A DNA stretch of 64,000 nt from Streptomyces sp. NBC_00358 (GTDB lineage Bacteria > Actinomycetota > Actinomycetes > Streptomycetales > Streptomycetaceae). The notes under the pieces are model-generated. The model was given only the letters and a program-made list of their open reading frames with translations. It made no database searches and was not told where the DNA came from. The DNA is taken from NCBI RefSeq assembly GCF_036099295.1, contig NZ_CP107976.1, positions 7,440,001-7,504,000 of the forward strand, given 5' to 3'. Positions 1 to 8,043 of this stretch are shown here, piece by piece (positions within the stretch are counted from its first letter, which is position 1; each line of letters opens with the position of its first letter). The position numbers were made by a program, and so were the translations under genes.

Positions 1-53
1 CGGCAGGGCCTGCCCCCGTTTCCGGGGACGGGCTCGCGGAGGCGGCCCGGCTG

Positions 54-986
54 ATGCGGTCCGCCCAGGGGGAGCAGGCCGCCGGCGTCTCCCCGGCAGC
101 AGCTCCGCTCACGCCGTCCCCGTCGGCCGTGCCCGCCGAGAGGGCCCCCGGCGCGCAGCGCCCGTTCGTGTCGTTCGCCGAGCCCGAGACATACGGCGGC
201 GACACCGGGCGCACGCGCCCGTTCCGTGGACGGGCCCGGCCCCGTACCGTCACCGCGGCGGCCTGCGTGGTGCTCGGACTCGGACTCATCGGCGGTGCGG
301 TGACCGGAAGTTGGCTCACCGGCGGCAACGCGGACGGGCCCGGTTCGTCCGGCGCCTTCACGGCGGCCGGAGAGCTCTGGCACAGCGTCCCCGTGAACCA
401 GTTGTTCCCGCCGACCGTGCGCGGCGACGGGGCGGGCCCCGGCGGTTCCGACCGCACCTGGACCCGGATCGCGGTCGCCCCGGACACCGGCTGCAAGGAC
501 GCCTTCGATCCGCTGCTGCGCCAGGCCCTCGCCCCCGTCGGCTGCCTGCGGCTGCTGCGTGCCACCTACGTGGACGCCACCCGGAGTCATGTCACCACCG
601 TCGGCCTGCTGTTCACGAAGGCGGACGCCGCGGGCATGACCTCCCTGAAGGCACGCTTCCGCAAGGAGGGCCTGGACCGGCGTGCCGACCTCATGCCGCG
701 CCCCTACGCGGCGAAGGGCACCGACTCCGCGGGCTTCGGCAAGGCGCAGCGCGCCTCCTGGACCGAGTCGGTCCTGACGGACGCTCCCGTCGTCGTCTAC
801 GCCGTCTCCGGCTTCGCCGACGGGCGCGCGGTCGCCACTCCGGAGCCCGCCGCCGAAGCGATGAAGCCGGACTCGACCACGGCCCCGGCCCAGGCGGGCC
901 TCGGCCATGAGGCACAGGGCCTCGCAGACCGGGTCGAGCGAGGGCTCCGCAAGACCGTCACCTCGGCCACGGAGAAGCCGTCATGA
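54..986 (+). CDS. Single-pass membrane protein upstream of mycosin, start uncertain
   Basis: No family recognised. As drawn it has 310 residues: a Pro/Ala-rich cytosolic N-terminus (about 1-60), an Arg-rich stretch, one membrane helix around residues 66-88 (VTAAACVVLGLGLIGGA), and an external domain with two Cys (in GCKDAF and VGCLRLL) that could form a disulfide. The reading frame stays open to the left edge of the window and reads plausibly (GLAEAARL before the Met), so the gene may begin outside; a GGAGG 11 nt before this ATG keeps it as a possible start. Its stop overlaps the start of the mycosin gene by 4 bp (ATGA), so the two are translationally coupled. That pairing suggests a part in type VII secretion or its accessory proteolysis; this is inference from position only. 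Confidence 0.65.
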   Translation: MRSAQGEQAAGVSPAAAPLTPSPSAVPAERAPGAQRPFVSFAEPETYGGDTGRTRPFRGRARPRTVTAAACVVLGLGLIGGAVTGSWLTGGNADGPGSSGAFTAAGELWHSVPVNQLFPPTVRGDGAGPGGSDRTWTRIAVAPDTGCKDAFDPLLRQALAPVGCLRLLRATYVDATRSHVTTVGLLFTKADAAGMTSLKARFRKEGLDRRADLMPRPYAAKGTDSAGFGKAQRASWTESVLTDAPVVVYAVSGFADGRAVATPEPAAEAMKPDSTTAPAQAGLGHEAQGLADRVERGLRKTVTSATEKPS

Positions 987-2569
987 CCCGCAAGGCCGCC
1001 CCCGTCAGCCGTACGCAGCGGACCCGTCCGCCCCGCCCGCCCGAAGCGACCGCCGGGGCCGGGCACCCCGCCGTGCCCGGGAACACCGGCGCAGCCGTGG
1101 CGAGCGTCCCGGCCGAGCGGAGCCGGCCGGCCGGACCGATCGGCGTGAGCCGGCTGTTCCGCAGGCCCGGACCGATCGGCACGGCCTTGTCGTTCCGCAC
1201 CGCCGAGACCGCCGAGACCGCCGAGACCGCCGAGACCGCCGAGACCGCCGAGACCGCCGAGACCGCCGAGACCGCCGAGACCGCGACCGCCACTGCCACC
1301 GTCACCGCGACCGTCGGCGCCACCGCCGGGTCCGCTGACGGCGGTGATCGCGTCGGCCGCCTGGGCGCGGCCCCGGTGTTCCGCGGGCCCCGGCTCTCGC
1401 GCAGGTCCGGCGCCCTCGCCGCCGTTCTCGCCGCCTCCCTCGCCCTGGTGCCCTCGACCGCCGCGCACGCCGACGGCATACGGGCCCAGCAGTGGGGCCT
1501 CGACGCGATGCACACGCAGCAGGCGTGGCGTACGACCAAGGGCAGGGGCATCACCGTCGCCGTCCTCGACACCGGCGTCGACTCCCGGCACCCGGACCTC
1601 GCGGGCAACGTGCTCGCCGAAAAGGACATGGTCGGTTTCGGCGCGAGCCGCGGTGACCGGGCCTGGGCCCGGCACGGCACCGCCATGGCGGGCATCATCG
1701 CCGGACACGGCCACGGGGCGGGGCACGCCGACGGTGTCATGGGGATCGCCCCGCAGGCGAAGATCCTGCCCGTCCGCGTGATCCTCGAAGACGGCGACCC
1801 GGCCCGCGCCAAGGCCCGTAACACCCGGGGCAACGCCCTCGCGGACGGCATCCGCTGGGCCACCGACCACGGGGCCGACGTCATCAACCTCTCCCTCGGC
1901 GACGACTCCAAGTCCGCCCACCCGGAGCCCGCCGAGGACGAAGCCGTCCAGTACGCGCTGAAGAAGGGCGTCGTCGTCGTCGCCTCGGCCGGCAACGGCG
2001 GTGAGAAGGGCGACCACATCTCGTACCCCGCCGCCTACCCCGGCGTCATCGCCGCGACCGCCGTCGACCGCTACGGAACCCACGCCTCCTTCTCCACCCG
2101 CCGCTGGTACGCCACCGTCAGCGCCCCGGGCGTCGATGTGGTCATCGCGGACCCGGACGACCGCTACTACGAGGGCTGGGGCACCAGCGCCGCGTCCGCG
2201 TTCGTCTCCGGCGCGGTCGCGCTCATCGAGGCCGCCCACCCGGGTCTGTCCCCGGCCCAGATCAAGCAGTTGCTGGAGGACACCGCCCGCAACGTTCCCT
2301 CCGGGGGCCGCGACGACTCCCGCGGCTTCGGCTTCATCGACCCGGCCGCCGCCATCACGGCGGCCGGAAAGCTCAAGGCCGAGGGCCTCAAGCCGGCGGC
2401 ATACGGCCAGAAGTACTTCGGCACCGGCCCCGACACCCACGGCGACGACAGCGGTCCGGCCGACTGGGCCGGACCCCTCGCGGGCGTCCTGGGCCTGGCC
2501 CTGCTCGGGGCGGCCGTGTTCCTCTGGCGCGGCCGCAGAAGCCCGCACCCGTTCGACCGGCGGCCCTGA
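983..2569 (+). CDS. mycP: Subtilisin-family (S8) protease, mycosin-type, type VII secretion-associated
   Basis: Membrane-anchored serine protease. The catalytic triad is visible: Asp196 in VAVLDTGVD, His231 in RHGTAMAG, Ser402 in GTSAASAFVSG, plus an oxyanion Asn in ASAGNGG. A C-terminal helix (WAGPLAGVLGLALLGAAVFLW) followed by RGRR anchors it, as in mycosins of type VII secretion. A secretory segment (RRSGALAAVLAASLALVP..AHA) begins only near residue 137, so the protein has an unusual N-terminal extension of about 130 residues rich in Pro, Ala and Thr and containing a Thr-Ala-Glu repeat. The ATG at 983 overlaps the upstream stop and has GGAGAAG 7 nt before it, which supports the long form; an in-frame GTG at 1376 would give a normal N-terminal signal but has no ribosome site. 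No other ESX genes lie downstream here. Confidence 0.85.
   Translation: MTRKAAPVSRTQRTRPPRPPEATAGAGHPAVPGNTGAAVASVPAERSRPAGPIGVSRLFRRPGPIGTALSFRTAETAETAETAETAETAETAETAETAETATATATVTATVGATAGSADGGDRVGRLGAAPVFRGPRLSRRSGALAAVLAASLALVPSTAAHADGIRAQQWGLDAMHTQQAWRTTKGRGITVAVLDTGVDSRHPDLAGNVLAEKDMVGFGASRGDRAWARHGTAMAGIIAGHGHGAGHADGVMGIAPQAKILPVRVILEDGDPARAKARNTRGNALADGIRWATDHGADVINLSLGDDSKSAHPEPAEDEAVQYALKKGVVVVASAGNGGEKGDHISYPAAYPGVIAATAVDRYGTHASFSTRRWYATVSAPGVDVVIADPDDRYYEGWGTSAASAFVSGAVALIEAAHPGLSPAQIKQLLEDTARNVPSGGRDDSRGFGFIDPAAAITAAGKLKAEGLKPAAYGQKYFGTGPDTHGDDSGPADWAGPLAGVLGLALLGAAVFLWRGRRSPHPFDRRP
1202..1284 (+). repeat. Nine-copy 9-bp tandem repeat inside mycosin gene
   Basis: The unit GAGACCGCC recurs with 9-bp period, nine GAGACC cores from 1205 to 1282, encoding (Glu-Thr-Ala)n and then running into Thr-Ala dipeptides. 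Being a multiple of three, gain or loss of units keeps the frame, so length may vary between strains. It lies in the extension before the secretory segment, not in the catalytic domain. Confidence 0.9.
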
Positions 2570-2601
2570 CCAGGACCGGAGTTCGGAGCGCCCACCGGGT
2601 A

Positions 2602-2656
2602 CCCGCCCTCGCCTCTCAGACCTCGGCGTTTCCGCCCTCGCCTCTCAGTCCTCGGC
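2602..2656. repeat. 25-bp direct repeat at end of serine hydrolase gene
   Basis: CCGCCCTCGCCTCTCAG-(A/T)-CCTCGGC occurs at about 2602-2626 and again at 2632-2656, 30 bp apart. The second copy covers the stop codon of the leftward serine hydrolase gene; the first lies just beyond it. It looks like a short tandem duplication between two convergent genes. No hairpin was seen in it. Confidence 0.7.
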
Positions 2657-3607
2657 CGAGTCCTGGAACGCGGACAGTGCGGCCTTCGACACCGCTTCCA
2701 CCAGTGAAATGCCCTTCGCCTGCGTGGAGTTCCCGTTCGACAGGGCCGCCACCAGGTAGTCGTGGCCGTCGGCCGAGATCCGTCCGATGCTGTTGATGTC
2801 CCACAGTCCGGTCGTGCTGCGCGCCAACCAGCCGTTCTTCAGGGCCCATCGGGAACCGTCGGCCGCGGCCGACACCCCCCACCGCTGGTCGGTCTCGATC
2901 TCGCCCATGAGGCCCTGGAGGTAGGACCGGGAGGTTCCGCTCAGCTTCGAGTCCTCCCCGAACACCTGGCGCAGCAAGGTCAGTTGATCGCTCGCCGTGG
3001 TCTGGGTCAGCCCCCACAGCTCGCCGTCGCCGCCCTGCGTGTGCGTCAGGCCGAAGCGCTTGTTCGCGGCGTCCAGGCCGTCGGCCCGGCCGATCGCGGC
3101 CCACAGCGCGGTCGCCGACGCGTTGTCGCTGTGCTCGATCATCGCGGTGGCGTACGTCTTCTCCCGCGCGGTGAGATGCCGGTCCGCGTCCTGCGCCTGG
3201 AGCAGCAGCGCGGCCAGGATGTTCACCTTGACGATGCTCGCGGTGTCGAAGGCGGCGTCACCATAGGCGGCGCTCTCGCCGGAGTCGACGTCGAGGACGG
3301 CGACCGAGGTCTTCGCGTCGGCCGCCACCTTCACCGACCTCAGCGCCTTCGCGAGCAGCGCGGCCCGGTCCACCGAGGGCTCCGCCACGGGTTCCACCGA
3401 CGCCTCCTCGCTCACGGCCGGCGACGAAGAGGGAGATGCCGGCGCCGCCGACGATACGACGGCCGTGCCGTCGTGCGCCTGTGCCTTCATGTACACCGTG
3501 CCGGCCGCCGTGACTCCGACGAGGACGGCGGAGGCCACCGCGATATAGAGGAGTGGCTTGCGTCGGGAGGGCCGGGCGCGACGCCCGCGTGCTCTGTGAC
3601 GGTCCAT
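2645..3607 (-). CDS. Exported serine hydrolase, class A beta-lactamase fold
   Basis: A 320-residue protein with a basic N-terminus and a membrane or signal helix at about 20-38 (LLYIAVASAVLVGVTAAG), then a Ser/Pro-rich linker to residue 78. The rest carries the penicillin-recognising signature set: Ser124-x-x-Lys127 (SIVK), Ser160-Asp-Asn (SDN) and Lys257-Asn-Gly (KNG in place of KTG). The order and spacing match the beta-lactamase2 / class A fold. Many Streptomyces encode such proteins; whether it hydrolyses beta-lactams or is a cell-wall or non-lactam hydrolase cannot be told, and the KNG variant and the missing obvious omega-loop Glu motif argue against a strong resistance enzyme. It is convergent with the mycosin gene and divergent from sseB. 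Confidence 0.8.
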   Translation of the reverse strand: MDRHRARGRRARPSRRKPLLYIAVASAVLVGVTAAGTVYMKAQAHDGTAVVSSAAPASPSSSPAVSEEASVEPVAEPSVDRAALLAKALRSVKVAADAKTSVAVLDVDSGESAAYGDAAFDTASIVKVNILAALLLQAQDADRHLTAREKTYATAMIEHSDNASATALWAAIGRADGLDAANKRFGLTHTQGGDGELWGLTQTTASDQLTLLRQVFGEDSKLSGTSRSYLQGLMGEIETDQRWGVSAAADGSRWALKNGWLARSTTGLWDINSIGRISADGHDYLVAALSNGNSTQAKGISLVEAVSKAALSAFQDSAED

Positions 3608-3756
3608 CCGGTGATGCTCGACGGCTGGGCTGTGCCCGCGGTTAGACGCGTGTTAGAGGTGTGTCAGGGAAGACTGAGAAACTCATGAGTTCCGTCAACT
3701 CCGGGTTTCGAGGGCCGCACAAGCGCAGCAGCATCCCCCCGATAGGGTCGGGGACC

Positions 3757-4488
3757 GTGGCGAACAAGAACATTCCCGACTCCGGCTTCTCCGACGACGA
3801 CGGCTCCGCCGACCCCCGGCTGAGCGCTGCCCTCGCGGCGTGGTCCGCGGACCGCACCTCCGTGCCGCCCGTCCTGGAGGCACTCACGGGTGCCCGGCTG
3901 CTCGTGCCCGTCGTGGCGATCCTCGGAGAGGTCGAGGAGGACGCGAACGGGCTGCGCCGCGAGAAGACCAGTGACATGGCGGTGCCCACGCTCAAGGCCG
4001 GCGACCGTACGGCCCTGCCCGCCTTCACGTCCACGGACTCGCTGGCCCGCTGGGACCCCGAGGCCCGCCCCGTCGCCGTACGTCTGCCGCAGGTCCTGGA
4101 GGCCGCGGCGCACGAGAAGGCCGACACGATCGTGCTGGACCTGGCCGGGCCCGTGTCCTTCCAGCTCACCGGATCCGCGCTGCTCGCGCTCGCCGAGGGA
4201 CGTACCACCGCCGACCCGCTCGCCGACCCGGCCGTGGTCGGGGCCGTACGGGCCGCGGTCGCCGCCGAGCCGCTGGTGGTCCGCGCCCATCTCGGCCCGG
4301 GGCCGGCGGACGGCACCCTCGCCCTGGTGCTCGACCCGTCGGCCGTCCCCGCCGAGACCGCCCGCGCGGTGGCCCGGCGTCTCGCCGCCGACGAAACACT
4401 GAGGGCCCGCCTGGTGCGCGGCCTCGACCTGGCACTTCTGCCGGCCGAGGCGACGCCTCCGGGCGAGCCCCTGTACGTACGCGGGTAG
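3757..4488 (+). CDS. SseB-family protein
   Basis: A 243-residue soluble protein of the SseB family (N-terminal SseB domain around residues 25-130, with LVPVVAILGEVEED and LPAFTSTDSLARW). In enteric bacteria SseB is tied to type III secretion, but the domain is common in actinomycetes, where its role is unknown. I chose the GTG at 3757 rather than the upstream ATG: TAGGGT at 3743-3748 stands 8 nt before it, which fits a leaderless transcript, and the protein then begins VANKNIPDSGF. The gene is convergent with the DUF1844 gene, with a hairpin between them. Confidence 0.75.
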   Translation: MANKNIPDSGFSDDDGSADPRLSAALAAWSADRTSVPPVLEALTGARLLVPVVAILGEVEEDANGLRREKTSDMAVPTLKAGDRTALPAFTSTDSLARWDPEARPVAVRLPQVLEAAAHEKADTIVLDLAGPVSFQLTGSALLALAEGRTTADPLADPAVVGAVRAAVAAEPLVVRAHLGPGPADGTLALVLDPSAVPAETARAVARRLAADETLRARLVRGLDLALLPAEATPPGEPLYVRG

Positions 4489-4496
4489 CTGCGCCG

Positions 4497-4526
4497 GTAC
4501 GGACACGGGCGGGGCCGCGTCCGTAC
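4497..4526. terminator. Hairpin between convergent sseB-like and DUF1844 genes
   Basis: GTACGGAC at 4497-4504 pairs with GTCCGTAC at 4519-4526 around a GC-rich loop. It sits between two convergent stop codons, so it could end transcription from both sides. There is no T tract. Confidence 0.5.
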
Positions 4527-4542
4527 GACGTGAGGTCGCGGG

Positions 4543-4899
4543 TCAGCCGTAGACGGGGCCCGTGTACTTCTCGCCGGGGCCGTGGCCCGGCTCGTCCGGG
4601 ACGAGCGAGGCCTCGCGGAACGCGAGCTGGAGCGACTTCAGACCGTCACGCAGCGGCGCCGCGTGGAAGGAGCTGATCTCGGTGGTGCTCGCGTCGAGCA
4701 GCCCGGCGAGCGCGGTGACCAGCTTGCGCGCCTCGTCCAGGTCCTTGTAGGCGTCGCCCTCCTCGGTGAGACCGAGCTTCACGGCGGCTGCGCTCATCAG
4801 GTTGACGGCGACCGTCACGATGACCTCGACCGCGGGGACCTCGGCGATGTCGCGGGTCATGGTGTCGTAGTCGGGGTTCTGGGGAGGGGTGTCACTCAT
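4543..4899 (-). CDS. DUF1844 domain protein
   Basis: A 118-residue soluble helical protein beginning MSDTPPQNPDYD; the core (AVEVIVTVAVNLMSAAAVKLGLTE ... DLDEARKLVTALAGLL) is the DUF1844 signature. Function is unknown; in Streptomyces it lies next to infC, as here, transcribed divergently from it. The ATG at 4899 is preceded 7 nt upstream by TATCGT (4912-4907 on this strand), so a leaderless mRNA is likely; the longer open frame to 5091 has no supporting start signal. Confidence 0.8.
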   Translation of the reverse strand: MSDTPPQNPDYDTMTRDIAEVPAVEVIVTVAVNLMSAAAVKLGLTEEGDAYKDLDEARKLVTALAGLLDASTTEISSFHAAPLRDGLKSLQLAFREASLVPDEPGHGPGEKYTGPVYG

Positions 4900-5370
4900 G
4901 CCCCACACGATAGGCCCCGGCGCGCGCACCCCCGCCCGCGGGAGCCTCGCCGCGGGTCCGCGGCTGGTCCGCGGCGGTTCTGTGCCGGACCGGTCGCCCG
5001 GGCCGTCCGCCGCGTGGGCGGCGGTGAGGAGTCCGCCGGTTAGCGCGTACCCGGCGGAACTGCTAACCTTGTGTAACGACCGGTCGGACACGTATGTGCT
5101 CGGCCCACAAGTGGAGGCTCCGATCTCCCACCCGACTGTCCTCCGGGACGGCGGGTCACCCGGTCAGGCGGCCCCCACCGTTCCGTACGGACGGTGGAGT
5201 CGCCCGAATTCGCGCCCCGCGGTTGACGCGGCGGTGCTCCGGTTGCCATGGAGCCCCGCCTGTGTCCCGTCCGGGGCATTTTTCATGTGCCACGGTGGTT
5301 GGTCCCATTGTCATCAGAGACATACGCGGCTGTCCGCCAGACCGCCGTGTGGTGCTACCGAGGAGGATCC
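4900..5370 (+). promoter_or_regulatory. infC leader and promoter region
   Basis: About 470 bp between the DUF1844 start and infC without a convincing gene. It holds an inverted repeat TCCGCCGG/CCGGCGGA (5032-5039 and 5051-5058), a possible -10 box TAACCT at 5064-5069 just after it, and then a long leader of roughly 300 nt up to the infC start. A leader of this length fits an mRNA with post-transcriptional control, but I could not match it to a known r-protein leader structure. Confidence 0.4.
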
Positions 5371-6108
5371 ATCAGCACCGAGCCCCGCATCAACGACCGG
5401 ATTCGCGTTCCCGAAGTGCGACTTGTCGGTCCCAGCGGCGAGCAGGTCGGGATTGTTCCGCTTGCCAAGGCCCTTGAGCTTGCTCAGGAGTACGACCTCG
5501 ACCTGGTCGAGGTGGCGGCGAGTGCTCGCCCGCCCGTCTGCAAGCTCATGGACTACGGGAAGTTCAAGTACGAGTCGGCCATGAAGGCCCGTGAGGCGCG
5601 CAAGAACCAGGCGCACACGGTCATCAAGGAAATGAAGCTCCGGCCGAAGATCGACCCGCACGACTACGACACCAAAAAGGGTCACGTCGTCCGGTTCCTC
5701 AAGCAGGGCGACAAGGTCAAGATCACGATCATGTTCCGTGGTCGCGAGCAGTCCAGGCCGGAGCTCGGCTACCGACTGCTGCAGCGTCTCGCCACGGATG
5801 TCGAGGATCTCGGGTTCATCGAGTCGAACCCGAAGCAGGACGGCCGAAACATGATCATGGTTCTCGGTCCGCACAAGAAGAAGACCGAGGCGATGGCCGA
5901 AGCCCGTGAGGCTCAGGCGGCTCGCAAGGCGGAAGCGAAGGCCAACCCGGGTCGTTCGCAGAACGCCGCAGACGATGACATCGCCGACGGTGAGCTCACC
6001 GAGGACGAGATCACCGAGGACGAGATCACCGAGGACGAGTCCGTCCAGGGTGAGTCCACCGAGGCCGAGTCCGTCGAGGCCCCGGCCGAGGCATCCGCCG
6101 AGGCCTGA
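5371..6108 (+). CDS. infC: Translation initiation factor IF-3 with probable AUC start codon
   Basis: IF-3 binds the 30S subunit, prevents premature joining of 50S and proofreads the start codon. The N-terminal domain (RINDRIRVPEVRLVGPSGEQ) and C-terminal domain (TIMFRGREQSRPELG, QDGRNMIMVLGP) are complete. Homology begins right after a perfect AGGAGG at 5361-5366; the in-frame codon 4 nt after it is ATC at 5371, giving ISTEPRINDRIR as N-terminus (245 residues). The in-frame GTG at 5347 lies upstream of that ribosome site and has none of its own. Non-standard infC starts are established in other bacteria (AUU in E. coli) and let IF-3 repress its own synthesis. The tail after about residue 195 is extra: acidic, with a repeated TEDEI motif. 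First gene of the infC-rpmI-rplT operon. Confidence 0.93.
   Translation: MSTEPRINDRIRVPEVRLVGPSGEQVGIVPLAKALELAQEYDLDLVEVAASARPPVCKLMDYGKFKYESAMKAREARKNQAHTVIKEMKLRPKIDPHDYDTKKGHVVRFLKQGDKVKITIMFRGREQSRPELGYRLLQRLATDVEDLGFIESNPKQDGRNMIMVLGPHKKKTEAMAEAREAQAARKAEAKANPGRSQNAADDDIADGELTEDEITEDEITEDESVQGESTEAESVEAPAEASAEA
5998..6045 (+). repeat. 15-bp in-frame repeat in infC tail
   Basis: ACCGAGGACGAGATC is repeated and then a degenerate copy follows, coding TEDEI-TEDEI-TEDES in the acidic C-terminal extension of IF-3. The repeat is in frame and lies outside the conserved IF-3 domains. Confidence 0.75.
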
Positions 6109-6214
6109 TCCCAGGGCGCATGCCCCGGGATGGCAATCCATACATATGACGTTCCACCGTGCCCGGTCCAGCGACCGGGCACCGGAACGCCACTGACGAG
6201 GAGAGAACGGCGCT

Positions 6215-6409
6215 ATGCCGAAGAACAAGTCGCACAGCGGTGCCAGCAAGCGCTTCAAGATCACCGGCTCCGGCAAGGTGCTCCGTGAGCGCGCCGGCAA
6301 GCGCCACCTGCTCGAGCACAAGTCGTCCCGCGTGACGCGTCGTCTCACCGGCACCGCCGAGATGGCCCCGGGCGACGCCGCGAAGATCAAGAAGCTTCTC
6401 GGCAAGTGA
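6215..6409 (+). CDS. rpmI: Ribosomal protein bL35
   Basis: A 64-residue, Lys/Arg-rich protein with the standard bL35 opening (MPKNKSHSGASKRFKITGSGK) and full family length. It is a structural protein of the 50S subunit. AGGAGAG precedes the ATG. It lies 106 bp after infC and 94 bp before rplT in the usual operon order. Confidence 0.97.
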   Translation: MPKNKSHSGASKRFKITGSGKVLRERAGKRHLLEHKSSRVTRRLTGTAEMAPGDAAKIKKLLGK

Positions 6410-6503
6410 CGTACCGGCGCCCAGCGCCGCACGTCTGAATCCGGGACCCCATCGATTTCGGGTCGTGTGAGTCCAACCACGGCCCCGCTACAAGGAGTTA
6501 AAA

Positions 6504-6887
6504 GTGGCACGCGTCAAGCGGGCAGTAAACGCACACAAGAAGCGCCGGGCGATCCTCGAGGCGGCCAAGGGCTACCGCGGCCAGCGTTCGCGCCTGTACC
6601 GCAAGGCCAAGGAGCAGGTCACCCACTCGCTGGTCTACAACTACAACGACCGCAAGAAGCGCAAGGGCGACTTCCGTCAGCTGTGGATCCAGCGCATCAA
6701 CGCTGCGGCCCGCCAGAACGGCATGACGTACAACCGCCTCATCCAGGGTCTGAAGGCCGCCAACATCGAGGTGGACCGCAAGATCCTCGCGGAGCTGGCC
6801 GTCAACGACGCCAACGCGTTCGCCGCGCTCGTCGAGGTCGCGCAGAAGGCCCTGCCGTCGGACGTCAACGCGCCGAAGGCCGCGTGA
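6504..6887 (+). CDS. rplT: Ribosomal protein bL20
   Basis: A 127-residue basic protein with the bL20 signature (ARVKRAVNAHKKRRAILEAAKGYRG, YNYNDRKKRKGDFRQLWIQRINAA). It binds 23S rRNA early in 50S assembly and in several bacteria also represses its own operon. The GTG start has AAGGAG 7 nt upstream. It is the last gene of the operon and is followed by a strong terminator. Confidence 0.97.
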   Translation: MARVKRAVNAHKKRRAILEAAKGYRGQRSRLYRKAKEQVTHSLVYNYNDRKKRKGDFRQLWIQRINAAARQNGMTYNRLIQGLKAANIEVDRKILAELAVNDANAFAALVEVAQKALPSDVNAPKAA

Positions 6888-6915
6888 CGCTGCGCCGGCT
6901 TCAGCCGATGTGACG

Positions 6916-6949
6916 AAAGGACCCGCAGGTTTCGGCCTGCGGGTCCTTT
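6916..6949 (+). terminator. Rho-independent-type terminator after rplT
   Basis: Perfect 14-bp stem AAAGGACCCGCAGG / CCTGCGGGTCCTTT with a 6-nt loop TTTCGG, ending in TTT. It closes the infC-rpmI-rplT operon. Confidence 0.9.
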
Positions 6950-7129
6950 GCTGCTGAGGCCCGCTGAGGCTGTCCGTTCGGGTGCCGGCCGTCGGGGGCT
7001 GATCGCTCCCCCGAAGTCTCGGCTCCGCTCGAACAGGGGGACCCCCGTCGCGGCGCAGCCGCAGATCGACACGGGCCCGCGTCCCCAGGGGGTCGCAGGC
7101 GCCCCCGGATATCGAAGGTGAACCAGAAC

Positions 7130-7990
7130 ATGCCCCCCGCCGCCCCCGAGCTGATCTCCCCGCGCTCGCCGCGTGTCCTGGCCGCCCGGCGGCTCGCCAG
7201 GCGGAACTTCCGGGGCAAGGACCGGCTGTTCCTCGCCGAGGGGCCGCAGGCCGTCCGCGAGGCCGCCGCCCATCGCGCCCACGGCACCGCCACCCTCGTG
7301 GAGCTCTTCTCCACCGTCGAAGCCGCGGAGCGCTACGCCGACATCATCGGCGAAGCCCGCCGGGCCGGCGCCCGCGTGCACCTCGCCGACGAGCAGGTCA
7401 TCGCCGACATCTCCACCACGGTCACCCCGCAGGGCGTCGTCGGGATCTGCCGCTTCCTCGACACCCCCTTCGAGGAGATCCTCAGGGCCGGGCCCCAGCT
7501 CGTCGCCGTCCTCGCGCACGTCCGCGACCCCGGCAACGCCGGGACCGTGCTGCGTTGCGCGGACGCCGCGGGCGCCGACGCCGTCGTCCTCACCGACGCG
7601 TCCGTCGACCTCTACAACCCCAAGGCCGTACGGGCCTCCGTCGGGTCCCTGTTCCATCTGCCCGTCGCCGTCGGTGTGCCCGTCGAGCAGGCCGTGGCCG
7701 GACTCAAGGAAGCGGGCGTCCGCATCCTCGCCGCCGACGGCGCGGGCCAGGACGACCTCGACGACGAGCTCGACAAGGGGACCATGGGCGGCCCCACCGC
7801 CTGGGTGTTCGGCAACGAGGCCTGGGGGCTCCCGGAGGAGACCCGCGCGCTGGCCGACGCGGTCGTGCGCGTTCCGATCCACGGAAAGGCCGAGAGCCTG
7901 AACCTGGCCACGGCCGCGGCCGTATGTCTCTACGCGTCAGCCCGTGCACAGCGCGCCTCCACAGGGTGCCGTTCCGTGACCGACAGCTAG
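7130..7990 (+). CDS. SpoU/TrmH-family rRNA 2'-O-methyltransferase
   Basis: SAM-dependent RNA ribose methyltransferase of the SPOUT class. The N-terminal part (residues about 15-85) is the RNA 2'-O ribose methyltransferase substrate-binding domain (RRNFRGKDRLFLAEGPQAVREA). The trefoil-knot domain has all three motifs: NAGTVLRCADAAGAD, VFGNEAWGLPEE and VPIHGKAESLNLATAAA. Length (286 residues) suits a 23S rRNA modifier, though the target nucleotide cannot be read from sequence. I chose the ATG at 7130 because GAAGGTG lies about 10 nt before it; a GTG at 7118 is also possible. Neighbours rplT and pheST are the usual Streptomyces context. Confidence 0.9.
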   Translation: MPPAAPELISPRSPRVLAARRLARRNFRGKDRLFLAEGPQAVREAAAHRAHGTATLVELFSTVEAAERYADIIGEARRAGARVHLADEQVIADISTTVTPQGVVGICRFLDTPFEEILRAGPQLVAVLAHVRDPGNAGTVLRCADAAGADAVVLTDASVDLYNPKAVRASVGSLFHLPVAVGVPVEQAVAGLKEAGVRILAADGAGQDDLDDELDKGTMGGPTAWVFGNEAWGLPEETRALADAVVRVPIHGKAESLNLATAAAVCLYASARAQRASTGCRSVTDS

Positions 7991-8043
7991 TAGGGTGACG
8001 GGCTCGGGGGCCCTCTGCGTCGGACGAGAGGTGGGGTACGGGG

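Noticed and set aside
797..2548. 583-codon open frame on the minus strand opposite the mycosin gene
   Set aside because: It is the GC-skew shadow of the protease; it shows Gly/Val/Arg-rich low complexity and no domain, while the plus frame has a complete catalytic triad.
5248..5370. Longer infC start at ATG 5248
   Set aside because: The added 41 residues are unlike IF-3 and lie upstream of the AGGAGG ribosome site.
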